Shown: positions 1-5,715 of the stretch, piece by piece
Layout: each line of letters opens with the position of its first letter
How positions within the stretch are numbered: position 1 is the first letter of the stretch
NCBI GenBank assembly: GCA_009693335.1
Contig: SHXK01000014.1
Coordinates: 1 to 32,226 of the forward strand
Direction of reading: 5' to 3'
DNA from: Betaproteobacteria bacterium
GTDB taxonomy: Bacteria > Pseudomonadota > Gammaproteobacteria > Burkholderiales > SG8-39
DNA length: 32,226 nucleotides
Translations under genes and position numbers: made by a program
Notes under the pieces: model-generated
The model's input: the letters and a program-made list of their open reading frames with translations, nothing else
The model's database searches: none
Told to the model about the DNA's origin: nothing

Positions 1-131
1 CGGTGAAAGGTGCGGAAATCGGCATACCCGCGCCTAGCCATGTCCGGCTGACCGAAATCGTCACGCGTGTGGAGCGCGGCGAACTGCAACCTTCGCCTGC
101 TTTACTCGACACGGGCGCCTCAAGCTTTTGA
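1..131 (+). CDS. Probable 2-dehydropantoate 2-reductase, C-terminal fragment
   Basis: An open frame enters from the left edge (first full codon at base 3) and ends at TGA 129-131, giving about 42 residues. The tail contains a GAEIGIPAP stretch followed by a helix ending in ERGELQPSP. This resembles the end of ketopantoate reductases (PanE/ApbA family), where a G-x-P-x-P segment precedes the last helix. That enzyme reduces 2-dehydropantoate to pantoate with NADPH in coenzyme A synthesis. The N-terminal Rossmann domain is outside the window, so the assignment rests on a short tail. A different NAD-dependent 6-phosphogluconate dehydrogenase-like protein is possible. Confidence 0.5.
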   Translation, partial: VKGAEIGIPAPSHVRLTEIVTRVERGELQPSPALLDTGASSF

Positions 132-146
132 TTTGTTTTGATTTAA

Positions 147-175
147 TTGACTGATCACCGCAAAGCCTGTATAAG
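147..175 (+). promoter_or_regulatory. Sigma70-type promoter of the cold-shock gene
   Basis: TTGACT (147-152) and TATAAG (170-175) are separated by exactly 17 bases in an AT-richer stretch just after the preceding stop codon. Transcription would begin near 181-183 and leave a leader of about 130 nt before the cold-shock ATG. Long leaders are known for cspA-type mRNAs. Confidence 0.7.
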
Positions 176-251
176 AACGGGGCAAGATTTTCAAGACGTG
201 AAAAGGCTGGTTAGGTCGTAGCGCTCGCGCTGTGCTCATCAGGTCCATCTC

Positions 252-305
252 TTCCTTGATTTTCTGCAGGGCATACAGCCCTTACTTTCAATTAATTTCA
301 AGGAA
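252..305 (+). promoter_or_regulatory. Predicted leader RNA fold covering the csp ribosome binding site
   Basis: TTCCTTGA (252-259) is an exact reverse complement of TCAAGGAA (298-305), which contains the AAGGA Shine-Dalgarno (300-304) of the cold-shock gene. Inside this 8-bp stem lies a second perfect hairpin, AGGGC (268-272) with GCCCT (278-282) and a 5-base loop. Together they form a nested two-stem structure that would hide the ribosome site. A competing short pairing of CTTGA (255-259) with TCAAG (191-195) further upstream is also possible. Temperature-dependent switching of cspA leaders is known in E. coli. That this leader switches is inference. Confidence 0.45.
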
Positions 306-311
306 TCAGAC

Positions 312-515
312 ATGAGTACAGGTACTGTTAAGTGGTTCAACGACGCCAAGGGTTTCGGCTTCATTACGCCGGACGATGGCGGCAAAGATCTGTTCGTGCA
401 TTTCTCGGCGATCCAGGGCGGCGGCTTCAAGTCGCTCAAAGAGAACGACAAGGTGCAATTTGATATTGGCCAAGGCGAAAAAGGCCCGAACGCCACCAAC
501 GTCAAGCCGGTCTAG
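312..515 (+). CDS. csp: Cold-shock domain protein (CspA family)
   Basis: The 67-residue product is a single OB-fold cold-shock domain that binds single-stranded RNA and DNA, melts secondary structure in mRNA and acts in the cytoplasm. Both RNA-binding motifs are present: KGFGFI (RNP1, about residues 13-18) and LFVHF (RNP2, about 27-31), with surface aromatics W8, F9, F15 and F17. Length is typical of bacterial Csp proteins. The ATG is preceded by AAGGA with a 7-base gap. The gene stands alone between a strong promoter and an intrinsic terminator, with a 130-nt leader that may regulate translation. Which csp paralogue it is (cold-induced or constitutive) cannot be told from the sequence. Confidence 0.95.
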   Translation: MSTGTVKWFNDAKGFGFITPDDGGKDLFVHFSAIQGGGFKSLKENDKVQFDIGQGEKGPNATNVKPV

Positions 516-533
516 CTAGCCCGATCAGCTGAG

Positions 534-560
534 AAAGAGCCCGGGCGACCGGGCTCTTTT
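534..560 (+). terminator. Intrinsic terminator after csp
   Basis: An 11-bp perfect stem AAAGAGCCCGG (534-544) / CCGGGCTCTTT (549-559) closes a GCGA (GNRA) tetraloop and runs into TTTTCATTT. It begins 19 bases after the csp stop codon. Confidence 0.9.
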
Positions 561-574
561 CATTTGGGACCCCT

Positions 575-907
575 ATGAGCATCCCCATCCTAGAACGTAA
601 GCGCTACATGGTCGGCAAGTACGAAATCATCGCCAAGCCGTTTCCGTATTCTGCGCATATGTTCCGCTACACGGTGTTCGTCGACGGCAAGCGCATCGGC
701 TCGATGGCCAGCATGCCCTCTGAATCCGATTGCCTGTTCATGGAAAAGCCGCCGATCGTGCCACCGTTGGTGCCCTACCAGGCGGTATACCGTCCTGGAC
801 GCCCCAAGAAAGACGCACCACCGCGCGCCGCCGTCGATGCGCCCACGCCACCGCGCGAAGAACTGCCGCACGGCATGGCGTTTCCCCAAGCATCCGACGA
901 GGGCTGA
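575..907 (+). CDS. Small conserved-looking protein of unknown function
   Basis: This is a 110-residue protein that I do not recognise. The first 65 residues alternate hydrophobic and charged residues and contain a YTVFVDGKRIGSM segment, suggesting a small beta-rich domain. The remainder is proline-rich and probably disordered (many PP, APP and PTPP runs). There is no signal peptide or membrane segment. A weak GGGA lies 5 bases before the ATG, and an in-frame ATG at 608 is an alternative start. It lies directly after the csp terminator, so it needs read-through or its own promoter. Coding is supported by plausible composition and lack of a better frame, not by homology. Confidence 0.6.
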   Translation: MSIPILERKRYMVGKYEIIAKPFPYSAHMFRYTVFVDGKRIGSMASMPSESDCLFMEKPPIVPPLVPYQAVYRPGRPKKDAPPRAAVDAPTPPREELPHGMAFPQASDEG

Positions 908-958
908 GGCCGGCCATCGGGCCACGCCTCAGAGCTGTCCGCCCTGCAGGATAGTCAA

Positions 959-1315
959 TTGAGTACCTCACGCCATAGTGCGGCGATTTTCCTCACCGCC
1001 CTGCTTGCCGGCTGTGGCGGCGTCAGCCTATGGCCGTTTAGCGAGTCCGGCGTCGCCGAAGTGAGCCGCAAGCCTGTCAATGCGACCGAATACCGCTGCG
1101 AAGCCGGCAAGGTGTTCTACGTACGCAATCTGGATGCCGGCGCGATCTGGTTGATCGCGCCCGACCGTGAAATCCGCCTCGAAAAAGCCGCCGGCTCGAC
1201 CGCCATGGTCCATGGCGCTGGCAAGGTGCGGCTGGAGATCGGCGCGCAAGAGGCCACGCTGTTCGATCCACCGGCGCAGTTCCTTGGCTGCAAACGGGCA
1301 GAGACAAAATCCTAG
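959..1315 (+). CDS. Outer-membrane lipoprotein, MliC-like (C-type lysozyme inhibitor type)
   Basis: The 118-residue product has a hydrophobic signal (about residues 8-18) ending in the lipobox LLAGC, with the lipidated cysteine at position 19. The mature part has a YRC segment (C47), a central beta-rich stretch and a terminal cysteine (C111). This spacing resembles MliC/PliC proteins, whose two cysteines bridge a small beta barrel that inhibits c-type lysozyme. The match to MliC is by pattern only, and the usual SG..Y motif is not clear. The start is TTG, supported by AGGA (948-951) seven bases upstream and by the position of the signal peptide. The stop codon shares one base with the next gene's GTG, so the two are probably co-translated. 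Confidence 0.6.
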   Translation: MSTSRHSAAIFLTALLAGCGGVSLWPFSESGVAEVSRKPVNATEYRCEAGKVFYVRNLDAGAIWLIAPDREIRLEKAAGSTAMVHGAGKVRLEIGAQEATLFDPPAQFLGCKRAETKS

Positions 1316-1824
1316 TGACCCGCTCGCTCAGCGACCTCGGCGGCGCTGCAGGCGCGCTACTCAAAGAGCGCCAGCACTCCATCTCAGTATCCGAGTCTTC
1401 CGCCGGCGGCCTGATCAACGCGGCGCTGGTGTCGGTGCCGGGAGCATCCGCGTATTACCTCGGCGGCGTCGTGGTCTACACAGCGGCGGCGCGTACCGCG
1501 CTACTGGGCATCAGCATGCCGGAGCTCACCGGCCTGCGCTCGGCGAGCGAACCCTATGCTGCACTGCTTGCGCTCAGGGTGCGAAGCAAGCTGGGAACGA
1601 CCTGGGGATTGAGCGAAACGGGGGCCAGCGGCCCGAGCGGCAACCGCTACGGCGACGCCCCGGGACACGCCTGCATCGCGGTAAGCGGGCCAGTGGAGGC
1701 CGTGATCACGGTCGAAACGGGAAGCGCCGATCGGGAGGCGAACATGTGGGAATTCGCGCGCCACGCGCTGGAACTGCTGGAATCCTGCCTGCGGAAGTCC
1801 GGATCAGTCAGCGCAAGGGTCTGA
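1315..1824 (+). CDS. CinA C-terminal domain protein (PncC-like amidase family), divergent
   Basis: This 169-residue stand-alone CinA-C domain protein belongs to the family that includes PncC, which converts nicotinamide mononucleotide to nicotinate mononucleotide in pyridine-nucleotide recycling. Family landmarks are ESSAGG (27-32, for the usual ESCTGG), GASAYYLGGVVVYT (43-56), SASEP (76-80) and TGASGPSG (102-109). The lysine that normally follows the YSN segment is arginine here (R60 in YTAAAR), and the usual Cys-Thr after ES is Ser-Ala. It may be a paralogue with altered or no NMN deamidase activity. Start is GTG, overlapping the lipoprotein stop as TAGTG. Its 3' end overlaps the convergent epoxide hydrolase gene by 17 bases. 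Confidence 0.8.
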   Translation: MTRSLSDLGGAAGALLKERQHSISVSESSAGGLINAALVSVPGASAYYLGGVVVYTAAARTALLGISMPELTGLRSASEPYAALLALRVRSKLGTTWGLSETGASGPSGNRYGDAPGHACIAVSGPVEAVITVETGSADREANMWEFARHALELLESCLRKSGSVSARV

Positions 1825-2923
1825 AGAATTCCCGGATTTCTCGCGCCAGCGCCTCCGGCTGCTCGAGTGCAGCAAAGTGCCCTCCCTTGGGCATCACGCT
1901 CCAGCGCCGGATGTCGGTGTAGGTCTTCTCCGCCAGCGAGCGCGGTGGCGTGAGGATTTCTTTCGGGAACTCCGTGTAGCCCACAGGCACGTCGATGGTC
2001 TGGTCGCGCGGGATCGGCCAGCCGCCGTGCAAGCGCGCGTAATAAGGCCAGAACGACGAGCCGATGGCGCCGGTGAACCAGTAAAGCGAGATGTTGGCGA
2101 GCATCTCGTCACGCGATATCACGTTTTCCGGATTGCCGTCGCAGTCGCTCCAACTGCGGAATTTCTCGACCATCCAAGCCGCGAGACCGGCGGGTGAATC
2201 GGTGAGGCCGTAAGCCAGCGTCTGCGGTTTAGTGCCCTGGATCGCCTGGTAACCGGTTTCCTCTTTCTGGAACTTGGCAAGCTGTTGGTGGTATTTTTTC
2301 TGTTCCGTATTTTCAACGGGAAAGTTCAGTTCCCGCCGGACCGTCAGCAAATTCAAATGAATTCCGGTCAATCGTTCCGGATAGCGATAGCCAAGCACCG
2401 AACTGATGGACGCACCCCAGTCGCCGCCCTGCGCACCGAAACGCTGGTAACCGAGTACATCGGTCATCAGTTCGGCAAAAGCTTCGGCCATGTCCTCCGT
2501 ACCGAAGCGTGGCTGCCCCGGCTTGAACGACAGACCGTAGCCTGGGAGTGAGGGGGCGACGACGGTGAACTGCTGCTGCAGCAGCGGGATTATCTTCAGG
2601 AATTCGAACACGGAACCCGGCCAGCCGTGCGACAGCAACAACGGCATCGGCGCGGGCCCTTTGCCCGGCGCATGAATGAAATGCAGGTCGATGCCTTTCA
2701 CCGGCGCGATGAATTGTGGCAAAGCGTTCAGCTTTGCCTCCCATGTGCGCCAGTCGAAACCGTCCTGCCAGTACTGGATCAGGTCCTGGAGGTAGGCCAG
2801 GCTCGCGCCCGTGGACCAGGGATCCAGCGGTGGTTCATCGGGCCAACGCGTGCGCGCGAGGCGCACTTTCAGGTCAGCTAGCGCGCTGTCCGATACCTGA
2901 AGGCGGAATGGTGCGGGATTCAT
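1808..2923 (-). CDS. Epoxide hydrolase (alpha/beta hydrolase with N-terminal EHN domain)
   Basis: The 371-residue enzyme opens epoxides to diols by nucleophilic attack from an aspartate. The first about 110 residues match the epoxide-hydrolase N-terminal domain, with the RLARTRWPDE segment at 21-30. The oxyanion motif HGWPG is at 99-103, the nucleophile elbow GGDWG at 166-170 (D168), and the catalytic histidine in GGHFA at H349. Length is typical of microsomal or juvenile-hormone-type enzymes. The ATG has AAGGA close upstream. It lies 30 bases after a periplasmic binding-protein gene in the same direction, so they may be co-transcribed. Substrate is unknown. Confidence 0.9.
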   Translation of the reverse strand: MNPAPFRLQVSDSALADLKVRLARTRWPDEPPLDPWSTGASLAYLQDLIQYWQDGFDWRTWEAKLNALPQFIAPVKGIDLHFIHAPGKGPAPMPLLLSHGWPGSVFEFLKIIPLLQQQFTVVAPSLPGYGLSFKPGQPRFGTEDMAEAFAELMTDVLGYQRFGAQGGDWGASISSVLGYRYPERLTGIHLNLLTVRRELNFPVENTEQKKYHQQLAKFQKEETGYQAIQGTKPQTLAYGLTDSPAGLAAWMVEKFRSWSDCDGNPENVISRDEMLANISLYWFTGAIGSSFWPYYARLHGGWPIPRDQTIDVPVGYTEFPKEILTPPRSLAEKTYTDIRRWSVMPKGGHFAALEQPEALAREIREFFRPLR

Positions 2924-2953
2924 GTCCTTGCACCAGCGCGAGCACCTCCCCGA

Positions 2954-3976
2954 TCAGCGCCGCGCGCCGAACGCTTTCTCGTGGTACGACAGATCGATGT
3001 ATTTCATTGGCTCAGCGAGTGTTTTTTGTGGGACGCCGAACTTGCTACGCAAGGCGAGCACCGTCTGTGTGCCTTTCAAGTCGAGCGCAACATCCTTGGT
3101 GAAGCCGCTCACCCCGTGCAATAGCACACCGAGCGACTGCCGGGCGAGCGGCGGCGTCATCGCCGGCACGTTGGCGACCAACAGCGCCTCCGCAATCTCG
3201 TGGTTTTTCAGATCGTAAAGCCACTCGACCGCAGAGCGGTAAGCGCGCATGAAGCCGATGACGGTCGCTTCGTTTTTCCCTGCCCACGAGCGGCGCGCAG
3301 CGCCAACCAGCCCCTGGTACGCCCCCAGCACTTCCTGCGCGCCGGCCAGACGCGAGTGACCGCGATTGCCGGCAAGAATCTCGAACGGGGTGATGAGCAT
3401 GGTTCCGGCGTGTTTTCCGGCCAACAGTTCCTGGAAACGATTCAGCACCCCCCCTGCGCGCACATAGTTCACCTCGGACTCGTTCAAGCGACCGCGTGCC
3501 ACGATCTCGCGCAGCACGAACGCGTAACCTGTGGTCATCGCATCGACCGACAATGTCTTGCCGCGCAGGTCGGCCAACGTCTTGATATCCGGCGCAGCCA
3601 CCAGACTGAGAAAACCGTTGTCGAGTCCCATGAAGGCAAACAGGTCCGGGTTGTCGATGACCTTGGCCTCGCCCTGGCCCTCCTGGTAGGCGATTACATT
3701 GTCGATCGCGGTGAGGCCAATATCGAACTCGCCCTCGAGCAGCTTTGCAATCTGGAATGCCGAGCCCGGCGTGTTCGTCAGGGTGACCGCGACCCCGTTC
3801 TGAGCGAAGAATCCCTGGCGCTGCGCCGCCCAGACCGGCAAGTTGAAGCCGCCCGCGAACACGATCAGGCGCAGGTTCTGTAGCGGCTTCTGCGGCGCCT
3901 GTGCCAGGACAGCAGTCATCGAAAGTGCAAACAGCAAAACCAGCGCTGCGGCGCGCTGCAGGATGGCGGATCTCAT
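2954..3976 (-). CDS. ABC-type periplasmic substrate-binding protein (SsuA/NMT1-like)
   Basis: The 340-residue exported receptor resembles those for sulfonates, nitrate, taurine or thiamine precursors. The start at 3976 was chosen over 4021 because it has a strong GAGGGGAG site upstream and gives a clean signal peptide (charged start, hydrophobic residues about 9-23, cleavage near VLAQA). The mature N-terminus (FNLPVWAAQRQGFF) and the EGEFDIGLTAIDNVIAYQEG stretch are typical of the family, which binds small ligands between two lobes. No permease or ATPase gene is nearby, so it is an orphan receptor in this window. The downstream epoxide hydrolase hints at an environmental organic ligand, but this is only inference. 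Confidence 0.85.
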   Translation of the reverse strand: MRSAILQRAAALVLLFALSMTAVLAQAPQKPLQNLRLIVFAGGFNLPVWAAQRQGFFAQNGVAVTLTNTPGSAFQIAKLLEGEFDIGLTAIDNVIAYQEGQGEAKVIDNPDLFAFMGLDNGFLSLVAAPDIKTLADLRGKTLSVDAMTTGYAFVLREIVARGRLNESEVNYVRAGGVLNRFQELLAGKHAGTMLITPFEILAGNRGHSRLAGAQEVLGAYQGLVGAARRSWAGKNEATVIGFMRAYRSAVEWLYDLKNHEIAEALLVANVPAMTPPLARQSLGVLLHGVSGFTKDVALDLKGTQTVLALRSKFGVPQKTLAEPMKYIDLSYHEKAFGARR

Positions 3977-4008
3977 AAGTGCTCCCCTCTCGTGGACCAA
4001 TGTAGCGC

Positions 4009-4018
4009 AAGCATGCTT
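4009..4018. promoter_or_regulatory. Perfect 10-bp palindrome between divergent genes
   Basis: AAGCATGCTT is self-complementary and lies in the 80-base gap between the divergent receptor (minus) and glutathione S-transferase (plus) genes. That is a plausible position for an operator. No regulator gene adjoins it and a 10-bp palindrome can arise by chance. Confidence 0.2.
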
Positions 4019-4056
4019 CACGTATCATCCCATAAACGGCAAACTGGGTCGCCACT

Positions 4057-4791
4057 ATGCGCTACCTCCTCTACTACTGGCCCGAAATTCAGGGGCGCGG
4101 CGAATTCATCCGACTCGCCCTCGAGGACGCGGGCGCCGACTACGTGGACGTGTGGCGCAGCCCACGCGGTTTTTCATCACCGGATAAATTTCCGAACACG
4201 CCGGGATTGAAACCGCTTGCCTTCGCGCCACCTTTCCTGGTTGCCGGCAAACAGCTCATCGCGCAAACTCCAGCGATTCTCTACTTCCTCGGGCCGCGCC
4301 TGCGCCTCGCGCCTAAGACCAAGTCCGGTGGGCTCTGGGTTCACCAGCTCCAGCTCACCATCGCTGACTGGCTGGTCGAAGCACACGACACGCACCACCC
4401 GATCGGGTCGGGCCTCACCTACGAGCAGCAGCAGCGCGAAGCCAAGCGCCGCGCCGCCGATTTCCTCGCTGTCCGGCTGCCGAAATACTTGGCCTATTTC
4501 GAAGGCGTATTGCAGCGCGCCTCCGGGGCTTATCTGCTCGGTAAGGCGCCCAGCTATGCAGATCTGTCCCTCTTTCAGATGGTGGCAGGTCTGCGCTATG
4601 CCTTTCCCGTGGCCTTCGGCCGGCTCGAAAAGCACTATCCGCGCATCATCCGGGTGCATGATCTGGCCGCGGCACGTCCGCGCCTCGCTGCCTATCTCGC
4701 CTCCCCCCGGCGCATCGCTTTCAACCGGCAAGGCATCTTCCGGCACTATCCCGAGCTTGATATTCCAGGAAAAAATTCAAAAAAAACATAG
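4057..4791 (+). CDS. Glutathione S-transferase (Tyr-type, alpha/pi/sigma-like)
   Basis: This 244-residue cytosolic enzyme couples glutathione to electrophiles. The N-terminal thioredoxin fold has YLLYYWPEIQGRGEFIRL at 3-20, where a tyrosine at 6 or 7 would activate glutathione. The Q70-T71 pair before AILYFLG would bind the gamma-glutamyl group. The C-terminal helical domain includes the conserved YLLGKAPSYADLSLFQM stretch. This resembles Tyr-type GSTs common in animals more than the Ser/Cys beta-class enzymes usual in bacteria. It is transcribed away from the receptor/epoxide hydrolase pair. Together with those it may handle reactive organic compounds, which is inference. The ribosome site is weak. 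Confidence 0.9.
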   Translation: MRYLLYYWPEIQGRGEFIRLALEDAGADYVDVWRSPRGFSSPDKFPNTPGLKPLAFAPPFLVAGKQLIAQTPAILYFLGPRLRLAPKTKSGGLWVHQLQLTIADWLVEAHDTHHPIGSGLTYEQQQREAKRRAADFLAVRLPKYLAYFEGVLQRASGAYLLGKAPSYADLSLFQMVAGLRYAFPVAFGRLEKHYPRIIRVHDLAAARPRLAAYLASPRRIAFNRQGIFRHYPELDIPGKNSKKT

Positions 4792-4812
4792 CCCTGTGCC
4801 CTGGTTGGGTGG

Positions 4813-4818
4813 TATAAG
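4813..4818 (+). promoter_or_regulatory. Probable -10 element of the small basic protein gene
   Basis: TATAAG sits in the same TATAAGAAC context as the csp promoter. No good -35 is found 17 bases upstream. If used, transcription would start at about 4824-4826. The ATG at 4824 would then be unusable, leaving the ATG at 4839. Confidence 0.35.
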
Positions 4819-4838
4819 AACATATGCGGGAAGAAGCC

Positions 4839-5036
4839 ATGGACTGGACCAAAGATCGGATCCAAACGTTGACAAAACCGGAGGTGAAGCAATTGCGCGC
4901 CAATGCAGAGCGCCTTCGGGAACCGGAAGTGGTGGCCTTGTGCGACGAGGTTCTCAGCGGTAAGGCAAAGACGACCAAGGCGGCAACGACGCGCCCCAAG
5001 GCCAAGAAATCCCTAAAGGCAGTCAACATCAAATAA
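4839..5036 (+). CDS. Small protein with basic lysine-rich tail, unknown function
   Basis: The 65-residue product has a helical N-terminal part (about residues 1-43, with VKQLRANAERL and EVVALCDEVL) and a Lys/Ala/Thr-rich basic tail (about 44-65) like the tails of histone H1-like proteins. Nucleic-acid binding is a reasonable guess but unproven. The start at 4839 is preferred over the in-frame ATG at 4824: GGGAAG lies 5 bases upstream and the probable -10 box is too close to the earlier ATG. The TAA stop is inside the first arm of an intrinsic terminator, so the gene is a compact monocistronic unit. I do not recognise a named family. Confidence 0.65.
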   Translation: MDWTKDRIQTLTKPEVKQLRANAERLREPEVVALCDEVLSGKAKTTKAATTRPKAKKSLKAVNIK

Positions 5037-5059
5037 GCCCGGGCAACCGGGCTTTTTTT
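5035..5059 (+). terminator. Intrinsic terminator overlapping the stop codon
   Basis: An 8-bp perfect stem AAGCCCGG (5035-5042) / CCGGGCTT (5047-5054) closes a GCAA tetraloop and ends in seven T residues (5053-5059). Core and loop type closely resemble the csp terminator. Confidence 0.9.
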
Positions 5060-5064
5060 ATCCC

Positions 5065-5259
5065 ATGGACAAGAAAAAAACTTGGCGCGATCAGGAGCAG
5101 CAGTTGGTTGAGCGCTGGGCCGCCGCCAACGAGCGCTATCGACTTGCCCACGCCGGCAACGTGGCTGTCGAAGTAAAAGCTGCGCAAGACGAACTCGAAC
5201 TCCTCAGGCGACAAGTCGCGCGCCTGAAGAGCGAGTTCAACACCGGCAAGCGGTACTAA
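5065..5259 (+). CDS. Small charged helical protein, unknown function
   Basis: The 64-residue product is very rich in Glu, Arg, Gln and Lys, with no membrane segment. Residues about 35-57 (VEVKAAQDELELLRRQVARL) have regular hydrophobic spacing that suggests a short coiled coil. The ATG follows the previous terminator by only five bases and has no Shine-Dalgarno, only the T-run and ATCCC. Expression therefore needs read-through or a promoter not seen here. No family is recognised. Coding potential is supported by the amphipathic composition, not by homology. Confidence 0.55.
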   Translation: MDKKKTWRDQEQQLVERWAAANERYRLAHAGNVAVEVKAAQDELELLRRQVARLKSEFNTGKRY

Positions 5260-5261
5260 GA

Positions 5262-5283
5262 ACGGGGAACCCCGCTTCCCCGT
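5262..5283. terminator. Possible hairpin between convergent genes
   Basis: ACGGGGAA (5262-5269) and TTCCCCGT (5276-5283) are a perfect 8-bp inverted repeat with a 6-base loop, lying between the ends of two convergent genes. There is no T-run on either side, so terminator function is uncertain. Confidence 0.3.
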
Positions 5284-5292
5284 ACCCTCTGC

Positions 5293-5697
5293 CTAATTTT
5301 CCGCTGCTACCTTCCCTCGCAGTTGTTTGATCCGGCCGCGCCGGATCTTGCTGTCCAGCCGTTTCCTTTTCGACGACCGCGTCGGCTTCGTTGGCCGGCG
5401 CTTTTTCGGCGCCACTGCAACGCTGTCGACCAGCTCCTGGAGTCGGCCGAGTGCCTCTTCCCGGTTCATGTCCTGGCTGCGGTGCTGTTGCGCCTTGATC
5501 ACCACCACGCCGTCGCCGGTGATGCGACGGTCCTTGAGCAACAGCAGCCGCGTTTTCACCGCGCCCGGCAGCGACGAAGCGGTCACGTCGAAGCGCAGGT
5601 GCACCGCGCTGGAGACCTTGTTGACGTTCTGCCCGCCCGCGCCGGCAGCGCGCACTGCGCTTAGCTCGATTTCGCTTTTAGGGATGATGAATTTCAT
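5293..5697 (-). CDS. arfB: Alternative ribosome-rescue factor ArfB (peptidyl-tRNA hydrolase, GGQ type)
   Basis: The 134-residue protein resembles class I release-factor catalytic domains. The catalytic GGQ is at 21-23 in AGAGGQNVNKV, followed by SSAVHLRFD. The C-terminal tail (about residues 96-134) is strongly basic (KKRRPTKPTRSSKRKR), matching the tail of ArfB/YaeJ that enters the empty mRNA channel of stalled ribosomes. The protein frees stalled ribosomes by hydrolysing peptidyl-tRNA without a stop codon. Length is typical (about 135-140). It lies 18 bases after the dehydrogenase gene in the same direction and is probably co-transcribed with it. Confidence 0.95.
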   Translation of the reverse strand: MKFIIPKSEIELSAVRAAGAGGQNVNKVSSAVHLRFDVTASSLPGAVKTRLLLLKDRRITGDGVVVIKAQQHRSQDMNREEALGRLQELVDSVAVAPKKRRPTKPTRSSKRKRLDSKIRRGRIKQLRGKVAAEN

Positions 5698-5715
5698 GGC
5701 CCTGGGCCGTGAGAC

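Noticed and set aside
1167-1922. 251-codon plus-strand open frame
   Set aside because: It is out of frame across the lipoprotein and CinA-C genes, is extremely Arg-rich and has no family signature, as expected of a high-GC shadow frame.
3045-4055. 336-codon minus-strand open frame
   Set aside because: It overlaps the substrate-binding protein gene in another frame. The true gene has a signal peptide and family motifs; this frame has neither.
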